Shown here: positions 1 through 9,663 of the stretch, one piece after another
Layout of the letters: each line of letters opens with the position of its first letter
Position numbering within the stretch: position 1 is the stretch's first letter
DNA from: Nitrospiraceae bacterium
GTDB taxonomy: Bacteria; Nitrospirota; Nitrospiria; Nitrospirales; UBA8639
DNA length: 64,000 bases
Reading direction: 5' to 3'
NCBI GenBank assembly: GCA_020632635.1
Contig: JACKFE010000002.1
Location: forward strand, 650,657 to 714,656
The notes under the pieces: model-generated
The model's input: the letters and a program-made list of their open reading frames with translations, nothing else
Databases searched by the model: none
Told to the model about the DNA's origin: nothing
Translations under genes and position numbers: made by a program

Positions 1-963
1 GAAGGCCGTATAGGTATCCGGCATGGCTTTCCGGAGCATCTCCTGCAAAAAATTCATCACTTCCCCCAGAGAGGCCCGCACATCATGGTGGTCATAGGGA
101 GAAAATTCCGGAGGAATCATGCTGTCTCCAAACGCCCCCAATGGGCCGGCTAATTCACACAAGGCGACATAGAGATCAAAGGGATGGGCCTTTCCCGAAT
201 GGACGATCGCTTCAAACTTGGGAAGGGCGACGACTAAATGATGAATGAGCGTTCGCGCTTCCAACTCCAAAGGAGAGCCGACCTTCAATGATGGCGACGC
301 GACCGTTTCAGCCCAGTGGACCGCCTTGCGCCGAATCGTGTGAGCAATGGACAAACACGACTCCCCCAAGGATGATCGGACCGGCACATCCAAGATAGGG
401 GGCATATAGGAGGTAGCTTCAAAGGCTTCATTTTTAAATTGCACTTCCATCAAGGGAAACGTCACAAATTTGGCGGGAGGCTCGCCAATCAGCAAACTTA
501 ACCGCGGACGCAACCGGGGAATCACCAATTCGTCTTCCCCCGTATTCATATCTTTCACGGGCTTGCCTTCGATAGATCGATATCGCGAAAGCGTCCCCTG
601 GTCGACCCCCACCCGTTTGGCCGGGACGGCCAAAGAAATCTTCATCGGCCGCTGCGCCAGCTCATCCGTATAGGGAGTCAAATCAAATTCCAACTCTTCG
701 TCTTCTTCGTAGCTATAGGACACGACTAATCCATCCGGCAACACAGCTTCCAGATGGAGAATTCTCAAGCGCCCACTCACCAATAATCCTGGGTCAAATT
801 GAACTGGCCAACGACGAAGCCCCCAGGGATAGGGCGTCAATTGCCGGAGATGATAATGCAGCAAATCCTCAAACCGGCTGGACAACTCCTGAAAATGGTG
901 GGGGGAAAGGAGCATTCCTTCATGCCATTGAATGGCATCGGGCAACTCATCAATTCCAATCAT
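1..963 (-). CDS. tssK: Type VI secretion baseplate subunit TssK (3' end beyond window)
   Basis: Reading the minus strand from the ATG at 963 gives an uninterrupted frame to the window edge (about 321 residues), so the C-terminus is missing. The protein opens MIGIDELPDAIQWHEGM and continues LLSPHHFQ; this W-x-E-G-M-L-L-x-P-x-H-F-Q signature is the N-terminal hallmark of TssK, the baseplate protein that links the T6SS wedge to the membrane complex. TssK acts on the cytosolic side of the inner membrane. The lipoprotein gene tssJ lies immediately upstream on the same strand, 54 bp away, which is a normal T6SS neighbour. Family assignment is confident. Completeness of the secretion cluster cannot be judged because the rest lies to the left of the window. 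Confidence 0.9.
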   Translation of the reverse strand, partial: MIGIDELPDAIQWHEGMLLSPHHFQELSSRFEDLLHYHLRQLTPYPWGLRRWPVQFDPGLLVSGRLRILHLEAVLPDGLVVSYSYEEDEELEFDLTPYTDELAQRPMKISLAVPAKRVGVDQGTLSRYRSIEGKPVKDMNTGEDELVIPRLRPRLSLLIGEPPAKFVTFPLMEVQFKNEAFEATSYMPPILDVPVRSSLGESCLSIAHTIRRKAVHWAETVASPSLKVGSPLELEARTLIHHLVVALPKFEAIVHSGKAHPFDLYVALCELAGPLGAFGDSMIPPEFSPYDHHDVRASLGEVMNFLQEMLRKAMPDTYTAF

Positions 964-1017
964 GCGATACTCCTTCTCTCAATCTCATCATGGGCTGGAA
1001 TTCTCCCTGCTTGTCGG

Positions 1018-1605
1018 TTACCGAACACTCTGGATTGATGGCAACTGATCCTCTCCCACCACAAAACCCGTCCGGCCTAATCTGAGAAAGATGTCATCGT
1101 GGGGAGGAAGAAACGCACGGTGCTCACCAGACGTTCGATAACTGGCAAAGATCAACCCCGCACGAGCACGAGGCTGAAGAGGAAGATACTGAACCGGCAC
1201 ATTTTGCCCAGGGACCCATTCCCATTCCCAAAGGGTAAACCCTGGGTTGTGCAACGAATCCTTTTGTATTTGGGATTTCTGGCGAAACCATTCGCTCGCC
1301 GGAAGACGGCTGAGTTCCGCCAGGGTTTTCTTATCGGACACGAACAGCACATCCACCGCAATCGGAGCGTTCTCATTTGCCGTCTCATCCACCTGCACCG
1401 TGAGCGCAATCTCTTTGCCCACCCAGGCCTGAGTTTTCACCCATAACCCGCAGGACGCCAACACGGCGCACAGGGGCCACAAGAGGAGGGAAAGAAGAAC
1501 CGGTTTGAAGATGGTGTGATGAGTCTCAGATACCACGCGAACCACATTCCTATCCAAATCAAGATGGACAATCCGGGGAGAAAGCAATACCGTTGCCAAA
1601 AGCAT
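1018..1605 (-). CDS. tssJ: Type VI secretion lipoprotein TssJ-like
   Basis: The protein has 195 residues at the annotated start. An internal hydrophobic stretch (about residues 33-52) ends in the lipobox L-A-S-C, so it should be a lipoprotein; the true start is probably internal, since about 30 polar residues precede the signal sequence. After the lipobox comes a beta-rich domain with the segment DVLFVSDKKTLAELSRLPA followed by SEWF, typical of TssJ, which anchors TssM to the outer membrane in the T6SS membrane complex. It lies directly upstream of tssK and is probably co-transcribed with it. The TssJ call rests on the lipobox, length, central motif and context. Confidence 0.8.
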   Translation of the reverse strand: MLLATVLLSPRIVHLDLDRNVVRVVSETHHTIFKPVLLSLLLWPLCAVLASCGLWVKTQAWVGKEIALTVQVDETANENAPIAVDVLFVSDKKTLAELSRLPASEWFRQKSQIQKDSLHNPGFTLWEWEWVPGQNVPVQYLPLQPRARAGLIFASYRTSGEHRAFLPPHDDIFLRLGRTGFVVGEDQLPSIQSVR

Positions 1606-1877
1606 GGGTTTCGCCTATCAATTTTTTGAACGACGCCGGTCCTCAAATAACGAGCCGATTGTGCTTTTGGTCCGTGACGTGCTCCACCAAGCCATACCAG
1701 CCTTTCTCTCTGACCCAGGCAGAGATTGCCGGTTACACCGGCATGATTTCCCATGTCAGGCACTGAGACCAGGAGCCACGGACTCTGGTTTCCGACAAAA
1801 CCAGAGTGAGCAGGTTAAGCCCTCACCGCTGAAAACCGAGGGGAGCTAAGGAAGAGTCGTACCAAGCCGGAGGAGAT

Positions 1878-2579
1878 ATGAGGTATTACGAAGGGAACAG
1901 CCTAGAACATATGACCGGCCAGAAGAAGCTGGGGTTTTCCGGGATTAGAAATCCCGATCTCGAACAGGAAGTTTCCCGTTATTATCACAACGAACTACCC
2001 TATCATAATTTTCAACATGCCCTGGAGACTGTGGCCCATGCCAACCAGATTATCCAAGCGTGCAGAGCGGAACACATTCCCATACAGGAACCCGTGGTCT
2101 ACTATGCCAGTTTGTTGCACGATGCCGGCTACCATCAGGATCACACGGCACGGGGGTATCCCAACAAGGAAGCCTACTCGGCGGATCTCGCCGGACACAT
2201 TCTCTCAAAGCGAGGCTTTCCGGACATCCTCATTCGACAGGTGCGCCAAGCCATCATGGCCACACAGGAAATTCCATGCCTGGAAACGGCCGAAGACTGC
2301 GCCGTCCGTGCCGCGGATCTCTTCAACTTGGCAGCGGAGTATGAGGTATTTTTCAGCAATGCCAAACGGCTACACCAAGAAATCGCCCTGCTTCAGGGCA
2401 GGGCAATCCCTTGGGAGAAGTGGAAAGAGCTGGTCAATCAGAAACTGACGATATTTTTATCCCAGGACATTCCATTGACAGAATATTTCCGCGGCAGACC
2501 GGGAGAGTCAGTATTCCATCGCCGCCTCCAGGCCAATCTGAGTCGATTCAATACGGAACCAATCCCAGCAAGCGAGTGA
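1878..2579 (+). CDS. HD-domain metal-dependent phosphohydrolase
   Basis: This 233-residue protein has the HD superfamily metal ligands: H47 in YHNFQHALET, H81-D82 in SLLHDAGYH, and a later Asp near 147 in CAVRAADLFN. HD proteins of this size usually hydrolyse phosphomonoesters or nucleotides; the substrate here is unknown. A ribosome binding site, GGAGG, sits four bases before the ATG and supports the start. The gene points toward the large minus-strand CHAT gene, so the two converge at about 2.6 kb. No signal peptide or membrane segment is visible, so it should be cytosolic. Confidence 0.75.
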   Translation: MRYYEGNSLEHMTGQKKLGFSGIRNPDLEQEVSRYYHNELPYHNFQHALETVAHANQIIQACRAEHIPIQEPVVYYASLLHDAGYHQDHTARGYPNKEAYSADLAGHILSKRGFPDILIRQVRQAIMATQEIPCLETAEDCAVRAADLFNLAAEYEVFFSNAKRLHQEIALLQGRAIPWEKWKELVNQKLTIFLSQDIPLTEYFRGRPGESVFHRRLQANLSRFNTEPIPASE

Positions 2580-2653
2580 ACCCGATTCAAGAAGCCCATG
2601 AAAAACACGGACGACCCACAAGCCACGTGCACCTGAAATGTCCTCCGAATCTC

Positions 2654-5600
2654 TCATTCGGACTTGGAGGGAACCAGACGATCCCGTAACATCTTCAAAC
2701 TCTCAGCAAGGGTCGAATGTGCGGGGGAAGCGTGCGTGGTCTCAAGCATGACCTCAAAAAATCTGATGTTTTCGACCACCGAATCGATTTCCCGGGCCGA
2801 TCCTTCACGACGCTGGGCTTCCTGATAGCCATTGAAAATGGCATCGCGATCGTCCGCCGTGAGCGTCTGGGCATATAACGCCTTCAATAACAGGACGTCG
2901 GCGTTCAAACCCCAATCCCAGAACGATTGCCCCTCATTCAGGAGCCTTTCCGCATGTTGCTCGAGTTCCGACAATCCGTTCTCAATGGTATCGATCCCCG
3001 AGACCTTTCGTCGCTTGCCTTTCGCGCCTCTTGTTGGGTTCAGCCCCCAGGACAAGACAATCTCCGCCGCCAACCGATTGACCAACGGATAATAGGTATC
3101 CGATCGTTTGGCTTTGGTACCCACGTCATACCCTTGGCCATACCAATCGTGCATCGCACGAAGGGCTCGACTTCGCAAGCCCGGCTGATGAGACAGAAGA
3201 GCTTTCCCCTTATACACTTTCCCTTTCAGGGCACAACGTTCTTGCGTCGGATGGATCCCCAACAAGCCATCCAGAACCGTTTCGGCATCATTGATCTGTG
3301 CCTCCATGAACGATCTCCGTTTGGCAATGTCTTCGGTCGTCATGCGTGATGACGACAGAGCTAACCCTTGTTTCAGGGCCCAGCGTACTTTCAGATTCGC
3401 CAATTGCTCCAAACAGTCGATGGTCGCAGTAGCCGGTTGTGCCCTCCGACCTTTGTCATAGTACTGCACCGCCTCTTCAAACAGTCCAAGCTCCCCATAG
3501 GCTTTGCCAAAGGCCGCACAAACATCGGCAGACTCCATCCATTCCGGCTGGGTCAACGCTTTGAGATCATCCAGTTGTTGCCGCAACCGTTCCTCACCCT
3601 TGCCCTTGGTCGTTTTGGCTTGTCGCGCCACACTCGCCAATTCGATCACTAGCTCAGCAGGAGCCACCATCCGGTGGTCAGTCTTCACATTATTCGGATC
3701 GGGTTTGAAGGTATAATCCGGATCCCCATAACATTGATAGGCGCCCCAGGTGTTGGAATTCCCAAACTGGGCGAAGATGGCTTGCCTGGCCAACGTGACC
3801 GCATCCCCAAACGGACGATTCCGAAACATCTCGGTATAAAAGGTGTTCGCAAAGACATTGGCCGCCTGATCATCCACCGCCCAACCAGCCGCAATCACGG
3901 CCCGCACCCCCATGCGAATCAATTGGGTGCCCAAGTTGGAAGCCAGCCGATGAAACGGGACGGGTGAAGCGTGATCGTGGGCGGTGATTTTGCCCAGATA
4001 GCAACAATTCAAAAACACCAGTTCGGGCACATAGCGCATTTGCTCGATTTCGGCCGGAGTGAGAAACAGGCCTTTTCCCAGCACCATACCCGACACGGTT
4101 TTGGGCTTCACGCACGGGTCCTGTTTGGCCTGAACCCTGGCGGATAGATTCGCCGCCGCCTGGCTAGTTTCCTCATCCAACTGATACTCGAAGACCCCAT
4201 GCGCCGCACAATGGAGAATCCGGTAGGGTTGCTGAAATAACGCTCCCAGGATAGCTTCCGGATACGCGTCAGCCTGAACCAACTCAATCACCTCCCGATA
4301 CCCGTTTTGGCGAATGAGCGTGGCCACATCCCGGGCTTCGGCGGCTGCCCCGGGTAACGGAGGAAAGTCTTGTGAGGAGGTGTCACTCGTCGGATCTCCG
4401 ATCACTAACGCGTTGAGCGCAGTCCCATGCAACACTTTTTCGCGGAACTGTGACTGCTCCACACTCAATTGCCGAATCATACCCGCTTCGACCGCCATGG
4501 GACGCGTGTTGGGATCGTACCGATCATACAGTAACTCCCAGGGATAGGCGGCAGACTCATCATCTAGCACCAAGACCATATCCCGATGATCGGGGGCGTA
4601 GGTTTTCATCCGGTTTGGAATCAGCAGTTCAAAGAGAGTGCTGGAGAAATCCAGATTGGTTTGATCGGAAGAGGCCCCTCTGGCCAACAATCGCTCAATG
4701 AGGGCCCGTTGCGTGGGCTTCAGATACACTTCCGCCCGTGCGCGGTTGGTCAGCGCTTCAAATTTCAACGCCCCATCCTCTTGGGTCATGATGCGCAATC
4801 GTTGCCACCACTCTTGCTCTTCCGCATAGTAGGCCCGCAATTGCCCCTCACGCCCCTGGACCAGGGTCTCATGAATGTGCAAATGCTCACGAAAATCCTG
4901 TGATTGTCCGAGGTCGACCAGGGCTTTGGCTGCCTGAATGGCCCGATCCTGATACAACTCCACCACATCCACCGAATCGATGAACACCGTGAATGAAGCC
5001 CCGGCCTTCCCTTTTCCGTCGGATTCCGCAGAGTCTGATTGTTCCAACATCGCCAGTCGCCGGTTCGCCTGCAAGACCCCGTGAAGAATCGACTGCAAAG
5101 AATCGGGCAAAGTCAGTCCTCCCCCGGTGGTGCCGATAAGCAGCGTCGTCACCGAAACGCTCAACCTCCCGGCTTCGACTTGACCGGACAAAGATCCTTG
5201 ACGCCGAGTGCGTTCCGCCTCTACACATTTCAACGCGTAGTTGGTGAGCGCATCGGCCATCGTACTCGTCAGGCCGCCAGGCGTCAGCTCACCCACCATT
5301 CCCAGGCCCACGACAATGGCTCCAGGATGCTTGGCCGATCCTGAAGTCACGCCATCGTTTAAGACCACCGCCGAGGTATTGAGCGTATCGGGGTACAGCC
5401 CCAGACGTAACCGCTCCCGCAATCGCCCTTGCAGCTGACGGTCCAGGTACCCTTCCGCGCTGACAATCGTATCGCCTGCGTAATGCCCCACGGCCACGGG
5501 AGAGGAGGCCCGCGAGAGATTATCGTTGATCACACGGACCTTCACCTTCGGCGTCAGCGGTTTCACTTGGCGCGTCCGGCTGGATCCGAGGGCGGCGGCC

Positions 5601-8251
5601 ATGAGATCGTCTTCCTCGGGATACATCTCGACTCGCCCATCATAGATCTCCGAAAGCGAGGCCCCGCCCTGAGGCACCACCAGCACCCCGCGACCCGCCG
5701 AAGGGGTTTTCGATAATTTGGTCGTCACCCCGTTCTGCAACAAATCGGCCAAGCCCTCGAACGCCTCCGGAAAATTCGCCAGATCCCCATGCTCACAATC
5801 CACATAGTAAGCCTTTTCCTTGAGTGCCTGAGGAATCCCCGTGGCCCAGGGCACCCGGCCGTCTCCTTCGGGCGTCGTGTGCACAAGAATCCGCCGATCC
5901 CGCTTGCCGGACGGATCAAGCCGAATATCATCCGGGGTGGCACCGGCGCGGCCCGCCACATAGATCATGCGAGCGGGATCAATCGGACTTCCTTGAATCG
6001 TTTTGATCACATCCTGGGCCTTGGCTAATTGCCCCGCATCCGGCGATGGCCAATAGATCCCCGCCGACTGCGACGACGCCACTTTGGCAAAGAACATCCC
6101 CCGGTCATCTTGATGATCATACGTACGGAGTTGCTGCCACGCTTCGGGGGTGAACACATCCAACGTGCCGCGATGCGGCAATAACTGCAACACCCCATCA
6201 AAGCGGGAGATGATTTCCAACAACGTGGATTGAGAATTTCGCACGTCCAACAAATCCAACATGCGCACCAAGGGATCACGGCCCATCAACATGGCAGTGA
6301 TGGCATGCGACCCGCCATTGGGCGTCCCCAACATAATGAACCGGGCTCCGGCCCGCTGACACAGACGATCCCAAACCTGGCGGCCCTCCTCCGTGGCGAT
6401 CATCATGCGCACCACCAAGCCCCCCATGGAATGGGCTACAATCCTGACCGCCTGTTCGGAAGGCAGCGCTTCCAATGTCTCTTCCAAAGACTTCCGCAAC
6501 GCCGCGGCGGACTCCGTGAGAGAGAGACGCCAATCATAGGCAAAAGGAATCACCTGGTGGGACTGGGAGAGATACTCCATCAAGGCGTGGTATCCGGAAC
6601 CAATGGGTTTTTCGGGTCTCACATCGGCCGCGGTGACCTTCAGCTTCTTGAGGCCGCCCATGGCCAAATCCCACTTATCCAGCCAGACGCGATCGTCCCC
6701 CACCTTGAGATGGCTGCCCATCGTGCCGGGCAACACATACACCACGGGGCGATCCAGTTGCAGCGCACGCTTCTGATAAGCCGTGGATCCAGTGACCTCG
6801 GCCTGCCGCCGTTCCAGCACATGAAACGAGGTCTCGGGCTCCTGCTCTTTCAGGGCGTCCAACAACCGATCCGCCGTCTCGGGATTCCGAAAATAATGGA
6901 AGTGATCCACATGCTTCCCGGTATCGATCCAATACCGCACAGTGCCCAAGCGCTCCGTGCCACCGAACATGGCCGACGTATTCACGACCAAATCATGATC
7001 TTCTCGATAAAACAGGTCCGTCACAAACGTTTTGAGCCGCCCCACCAGCCCTTCCCCGGCCACATCCCCTCCCACAATATGCAGATCGGCCATCGTGCGC
7101 CGTCCCTGACGATTCAACACCCAGACCAAAGGAGAGTCGGGCATCTGGGCCGCCAGCCCCGGCAGATCAATCGGATTCGTCCGATTCTTGACCACCCCTA
7201 ACAACAGGGCGGAGAGACCGTCCACCACCGGGTTCCCCTTCAACCCAGGGATAGCGTCCACCACATTCAACACCACAGACAGATACCGATCCAACCGGCC
7301 ACTAGCCAAGGTGGTGCCTCGCGCGGGACAACCCACTCGCACAAATCGTTCGACCACCAATTGCTTCTGTTGCAACACCTGCCCAAGTTCCGTCAATCGC
7401 TGACGATCCTCTTTCAGCGTCGGATGGGCAAACGCATTCAGGTCGTCTTCATCAAAGGGCATCCGGCCTTCCATCATACTGCGGCACAGTAACTCTCCCA
7501 CCAAGCCCCCGCGGGAATGAGAGATCAGATGCAGCCGGGCCCCCTTCGGAAAGCACTGGGCCAATTCCAAGGCATTCGCAAGGGGACTCACGGACAAGGT
7601 GCGATGTTGAAACGCCAGGACCCGCTGAGGGTATTGCTTCAGGAGTGTGGCCATGCGCGGAGCCGAGCCGTCATCCCACAGCCCACTGAAACTGCCATCC
7701 GTCGAGGACGCCGTGCCATGGATCAACACCAGCCACGGCGTCTGCGTCGATTCCTTCTCCAACGACTTGACGCGGGTATAACCATGAGGCCCTTGGCCGG
7801 ACAGCCGATACAGCCCCGGACCAGGAGTTAAGATCCCCTCCACCTTCGTTTTAATCAGATCCGTGGTCGCACCCACCGCATCTAGGCCAAAAATTTTCAG
7901 CCCTTTGATTACCCAATTGCCCACCATGCCCCGGCTGGGCGTCCCGATCGGCAACACCTGCGGCAGCTCGATTTCGTCCTCCGCCGCGCCTCGGGTGGGC
8001 TGCAATCCAAAATCCCGCTCCACATCGTCCGCCCGCACCCACAGTTTCAGCCCTTCCTCCAACTCCAGCTGAACCAAATCGTCCGGACTCAGGTCGTCAA
8101 TCACCACAGGTGGTCGCCCGGCACGCGCCCGCTGAAGGGAGACGCGGCGCTTGAGCCTGACCAATTGACTCACACCGGAAGGAAAATCAGCGGGAGCGGA
8201 TATCGAATCCCCCGCCTCAGCTTGTCCATGAATCACCAGACGTTTCATCAC
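2654..8251 (-). CDS. Giant fusion: two alpha/beta-hydrolase domains, CHAT caspase-like protease, C-terminal helical/TPR region
   Basis: This 1,865-residue protein has at least four parts. Residues about 170-400 form an alpha/beta hydrolase: WLVLIHGTASS carries the oxyanion region and HSRGG the nucleophile Ser246. Residues about 500-840 form a second, LCAT-like hydrolase, with VVYVLPGTMGS and AHSMGG (Ser608). Residues about 1215-1515 form a CHAT protease domain: RDMVLVLDDESAAYPWELL, the His region LHCAAHG (His1351) and LVFLNCC (Cys1416/1417), ending in WGAYQCYGDPDYTF. The C-terminal 340 residues are helical with one TPR-like unit (about 1560-1600) and may be a TRAFs-binding-like domain. The region 850-1200 is unrecognised. 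A good Shine-Dalgarno (AAGGAGAG) precedes the start. CHAT proteases are caspase-like and often found in bacterial conflict systems. Two lipase modules on the same chain suggest a membrane-attacking or scaffold role, which is inference. Confidence 0.85.
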   Translation of the reverse strand: MMKRLVIHGQAEAGDSISAPADFPSGVSQLVRLKRRVSLQRARAGRPPVVIDDLSPDDLVQLELEEGLKLWVRADDVERDFGLQPTRGAAEDEIELPQVLPIGTPSRGMVGNWVIKGLKIFGLDAVGATTDLIKTKVEGILTPGPGLYRLSGQGPHGYTRVKSLEKESTQTPWLVLIHGTASSTDGSFSGLWDDGSAPRMATLLKQYPQRVLAFQHRTLSVSPLANALELAQCFPKGARLHLISHSRGGLVGELLCRSMMEGRMPFDEDDLNAFAHPTLKEDRQRLTELGQVLQQKQLVVERFVRVGCPARGTTLASGRLDRYLSVVLNVVDAIPGLKGNPVVDGLSALLLGVVKNRTNPIDLPGLAAQMPDSPLVWVLNRQGRRTMADLHIVGGDVAGEGLVGRLKTFVTDLFYREDHDLVVNTSAMFGGTERLGTVRYWIDTGKHVDHFHYFRNPETADRLLDALKEQEPETSFHVLERRQAEVTGSTAYQKRALQLDRPVVYVLPGTMGSHLKVGDDRVWLDKWDLAMGGLKKLKVTAADVRPEKPIGSGYHALMEYLSQSHQVIPFAYDWRLSLTESAAALRKSLEETLEALPSEQAVRIVAHSMGGLVVRMMIATEEGRQVWDRLCQRAGARFIMLGTPNGGSHAITAMLMGRDPLVRMLDLLDVRNSQSTLLEIISRFDGVLQLLPHRGTLDVFTPEAWQQLRTYDHQDDRGMFFAKVASSQSAGIYWPSPDAGQLAKAQDVIKTIQGSPIDPARMIYVAGRAGATPDDIRLDPSGKRDRRILVHTTPEGDGRVPWATGIPQALKEKAYYVDCEHGDLANFPEAFEGLADLLQNGVTTKLSKTPSAGRGVLVVPQGGASLSEIYDGRVEMYPEEDDLMAAALGSSRTRQVKPLTPKVKVRVINDNLSRASSPVAVGHYAGDTIVSAEGYLDRQLQGRLRERLRLGLYPDTLNTSAVVLNDGVTSGSAKHPGAIVVGLGMVGELTPGGLTSTMADALTNYALKCVEAERTRRQGSLSGQVEAGRLSVSVTTLLIGTTGGGLTLPDSLQSILHGVLQANRRLAMLEQSDSAESDGKGKAGASFTVFIDSVDVVELYQDRAIQAAKALVDLGQSQDFREHLHIHETLVQGREGQLRAYYAEEQEWWQRLRIMTQEDGALKFEALTNRARAEVYLKPTQRALIERLLARGASSDQTNLDFSSTLFELLIPNRMKTYAPDHRDMVLVLDDESAAYPWELLYDRYDPNTRPMAVEAGMIRQLSVEQSQFREKVLHGTALNALVIGDPTSDTSSQDFPPLPGAAAEARDVATLIRQNGYREVIELVQADAYPEAILGALFQQPYRILHCAAHGVFEYQLDEETSQAAANLSARVQAKQDPCVKPKTVSGMVLGKGLFLTPAEIEQMRYVPELVFLNCCYLGKITAHDHASPVPFHRLASNLGTQLIRMGVRAVIAAGWAVDDQAANVFANTFYTEMFRNRPFGDAVTLARQAIFAQFGNSNTWGAYQCYGDPDYTFKPDPNNVKTDHRMVAPAELVIELASVARQAKTTKGKGEERLRQQLDDLKALTQPEWMESADVCAAFGKAYGELGLFEEAVQYYDKGRRAQPATATIDCLEQLANLKVRWALKQGLALSSSRMTTEDIAKRRSFMEAQINDAETVLDGLLGIHPTQERCALKGKVYKGKALLSHQPGLRSRALRAMHDWYGQGYDVGTKAKRSDTYYPLVNRLAAEIVLSWGLNPTRGAKGKRRKVSGIDTIENGLSELEQHAERLLNEGQSFWDWGLNADVLLLKALYAQTLTADDRDAIFNGYQEAQRREGSAREIDSVVENIRFFEVMLETTHASPAHSTLAESLKMLRDRLVPSKSE

Positions 8252-8299
8252 GCTCTCTCCTTCACAAAATTTCCATTACCCCACCAAAGAACGAGTCCT

Positions 8300-9110
8300 G
8301 CCGAAGGACCGTTCACCCTGAGCCAGTCGAAGGGAGCCAGTCTCAAACTCCCATCCGTTCACCCTGAGCTTGTCGAAGGGAGCTTGTCGAAGGGAGTTCA
8401 TCGAAGGACCCACTCCGCGTTCCATTCGTTTTCGCCATTACAACAAATCCGACGAATAATTCCTACCCTTCGTATTCTCGGCCGGATCCTGGGCGCTGCG
8501 GTTTCCGCAGCAGTCGAAGGAAGCCAGTCTCAAACTCCCATCCGTTCACCCTGAGCCAGTCGAAGGGAGCCTGCCGAAGGGCCATCTATCCAGAACCCGC
8601 TACCGCATCCCAACCGTTCGCCCTGAGCCTGTCGAAGGGAGCCTGCCGAAGGGCAACCGGCAAATCCAGAGTAAATCGAATGACCGTTCGTCCTGAGCGA
8701 GTCGAAGGGCGAAGGACCATCCAATGAAGATAGCCTCAGAAATTCCTCGTCTTCTAGAAAAAACATGGAACAAAGAAGCCCGTTCCTCGACGGGCTCATG
8801 CTTCGACAAGCTCATACTTCGACAAGCTCAGCATGAGCGGGTGGTTCAATAGGGGTTGCCATCGGGTCTCTGAAGAGTGAACCGGCACGAGCGAGGAAAT
8901 TTGTCGAGTTGCGGAATGATCTAGCGCAACAAGTCATGGCACGCCCGTTCACCCTTTTTCATTTCCGTTCGCCCTGAGCTTGTCGAAGGAAGCTCATCCA
9001 AGGAAACCGGTCGAAGGGCAATGGGCGATCCCTCCTGAGCCAACCCCAGCCTCCTAGCCGTTCGCCCTGAGCTTGTCGAAGGGAGCTTGTCGAAGGACGA
9101 AGGACAAGCT
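8300..9110. repeat. Cluster of REP-like dispersed repeats (TTCRCCCTGAGCTTGTCGAAGG family)
   Basis: This 0.85-kb stretch has no credible gene. It holds about nine copies of a short imperfect-palindrome repeat of the form GTTCGCCCTGAGCTTGTCGA plus AGG, at about 8308, 8359, 8543, 8617, 8685, 8966 and 9059, with inverted copies at about 8800-8840. Many copies are followed by partial units (GGGAGCCTGCCGAAGG, GGAGCTTGTCGAAGG). Open frames crossing it translate to low-complexity strings such as LRQAQGER and are artefacts. The same family recurs at 9.55-9.64, 57.8-58.1 and 59.39-59.45 kb. It resembles REP/BIME elements in size, palindromy and clustering. A segment at 8655-8699 is almost identical to 9581-9625. 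Confidence 0.85.
8495..8511. other. Hairpin-bearing repeat variant
   Basis: Within a repeat unit, GCTGCGG (8495-8501), loop TTT and CCGCAGC (8505-8511) form a perfect 7-bp hairpin, followed by AGTCGAAGG. The related copy at 57946-57962 is GCCGCGG, CTT, CCGCGGC. The one stem position that changes, a T-A pair becoming C-G, changes on both arms. Confidence 0.7.
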
Positions 9111-9112
9111 TA

Positions 9113-9400
9113 TCAACCAGCCCCCCTGCCTTTAGCCAACCGGGCCACCTCCGCCCAATCCCCCCGCATCATGGCTTCTTTTTTCATTCGGCTCCAGCCT
9201 TTGATCTTTCGTTCACAAGCCAACGCCTCTTCCCGGGTTGAAAACGCCTCGCTATACACCACGGTGACCGGACGTCGGGATGAGGTATACCCAGGCCATG
9301 TCCCGCTTTGGTGCTCCGCGACCCGCCGTTCAAGATCGTCAGTCTGCCCCGTGTAATAGGACCCGTCTGCACAGCGAAGTATGTAGACCCAAAAACTCAT
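9113..9400 (-). CDS. Small GIY-YIG nuclease-domain protein
   Basis: The protein has about 95 residues from MSFWVYILRCADGSYYTGQT, a GIY-YIG core (VYI...YYTGQT), followed by the conserved R and E region RRVAEHQSG and KREALACERKIKGW-like helices. It belongs to the short single-domain UPF0213/YhbQ-type group; these are structure-selective or uncharacterised DNA nucleases. The frame extends five codons further upstream to 9415, but the family normally begins close to the FWVYI strand, so 9400 is preferred. The gene is embedded in the repeat cluster, with repeat copies touching both sides. This invites the idea that the nuclease and the repeats are functionally connected, but nothing in the sequence proves it. 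Confidence 0.85.
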   Translation of the reverse strand: MSFWVYILRCADGSYYTGQTDDLERRVAEHQSGTWPGYTSSRRPVTVVYSEAFSTREEALACERKIKGWSRMKKEAMMRGDWAEVARLAKGRGAG

Positions 9401-9555
9401 AGCACACCCATTCAAACTTTTAGGTTTGGGGTCGTCATATGTTTATCAGCGGACATAGGGCCAACTTTCCCGAACCACCAATGGCTTCCTCTCCGTTCCT
9501 TCTGAGTTAATCGAACGACAAACCTACCTCATAAACCCACCGCCGAACACTAATC

Positions 9556-9640
9556 CGTTCACCCTGAGCTTGTCGAAGGACAATCGGCAAATCCAGAGTA
9601 AATCGAATGACCGTTCGTCCTGAGCGGGTGGGTATACATG
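9556..9640. repeat. REP-like repeats, second patch
   Basis: One clear unit (GTTCACCCTGAGCTTGTCGA, then AGGAC) is followed by a 45-bp segment that also occurs at 8655-8699, and by a partial second unit. The patch abuts the truncated avd copy at 9664-9764 and seems to replace the rest of that gene. The stretch between the GIY-YIG gene and here (9401-9555) holds no gene. Confidence 0.8.
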
Positions 9641-9663
9641 TTCTCCTATCCTTGCTTGTATAG

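Noticed and set aside
8530..8815. Overlapping ORFs across the repeat cluster
   Set aside because: Translation of REP-like repeats (RQAQGER and similar strings), with no ribosome site.
8300..9110. CRISPR array
   Set aside because: Units are irregularly spaced, of both orientations and variable in length, with no unique spacers and no cas genes.
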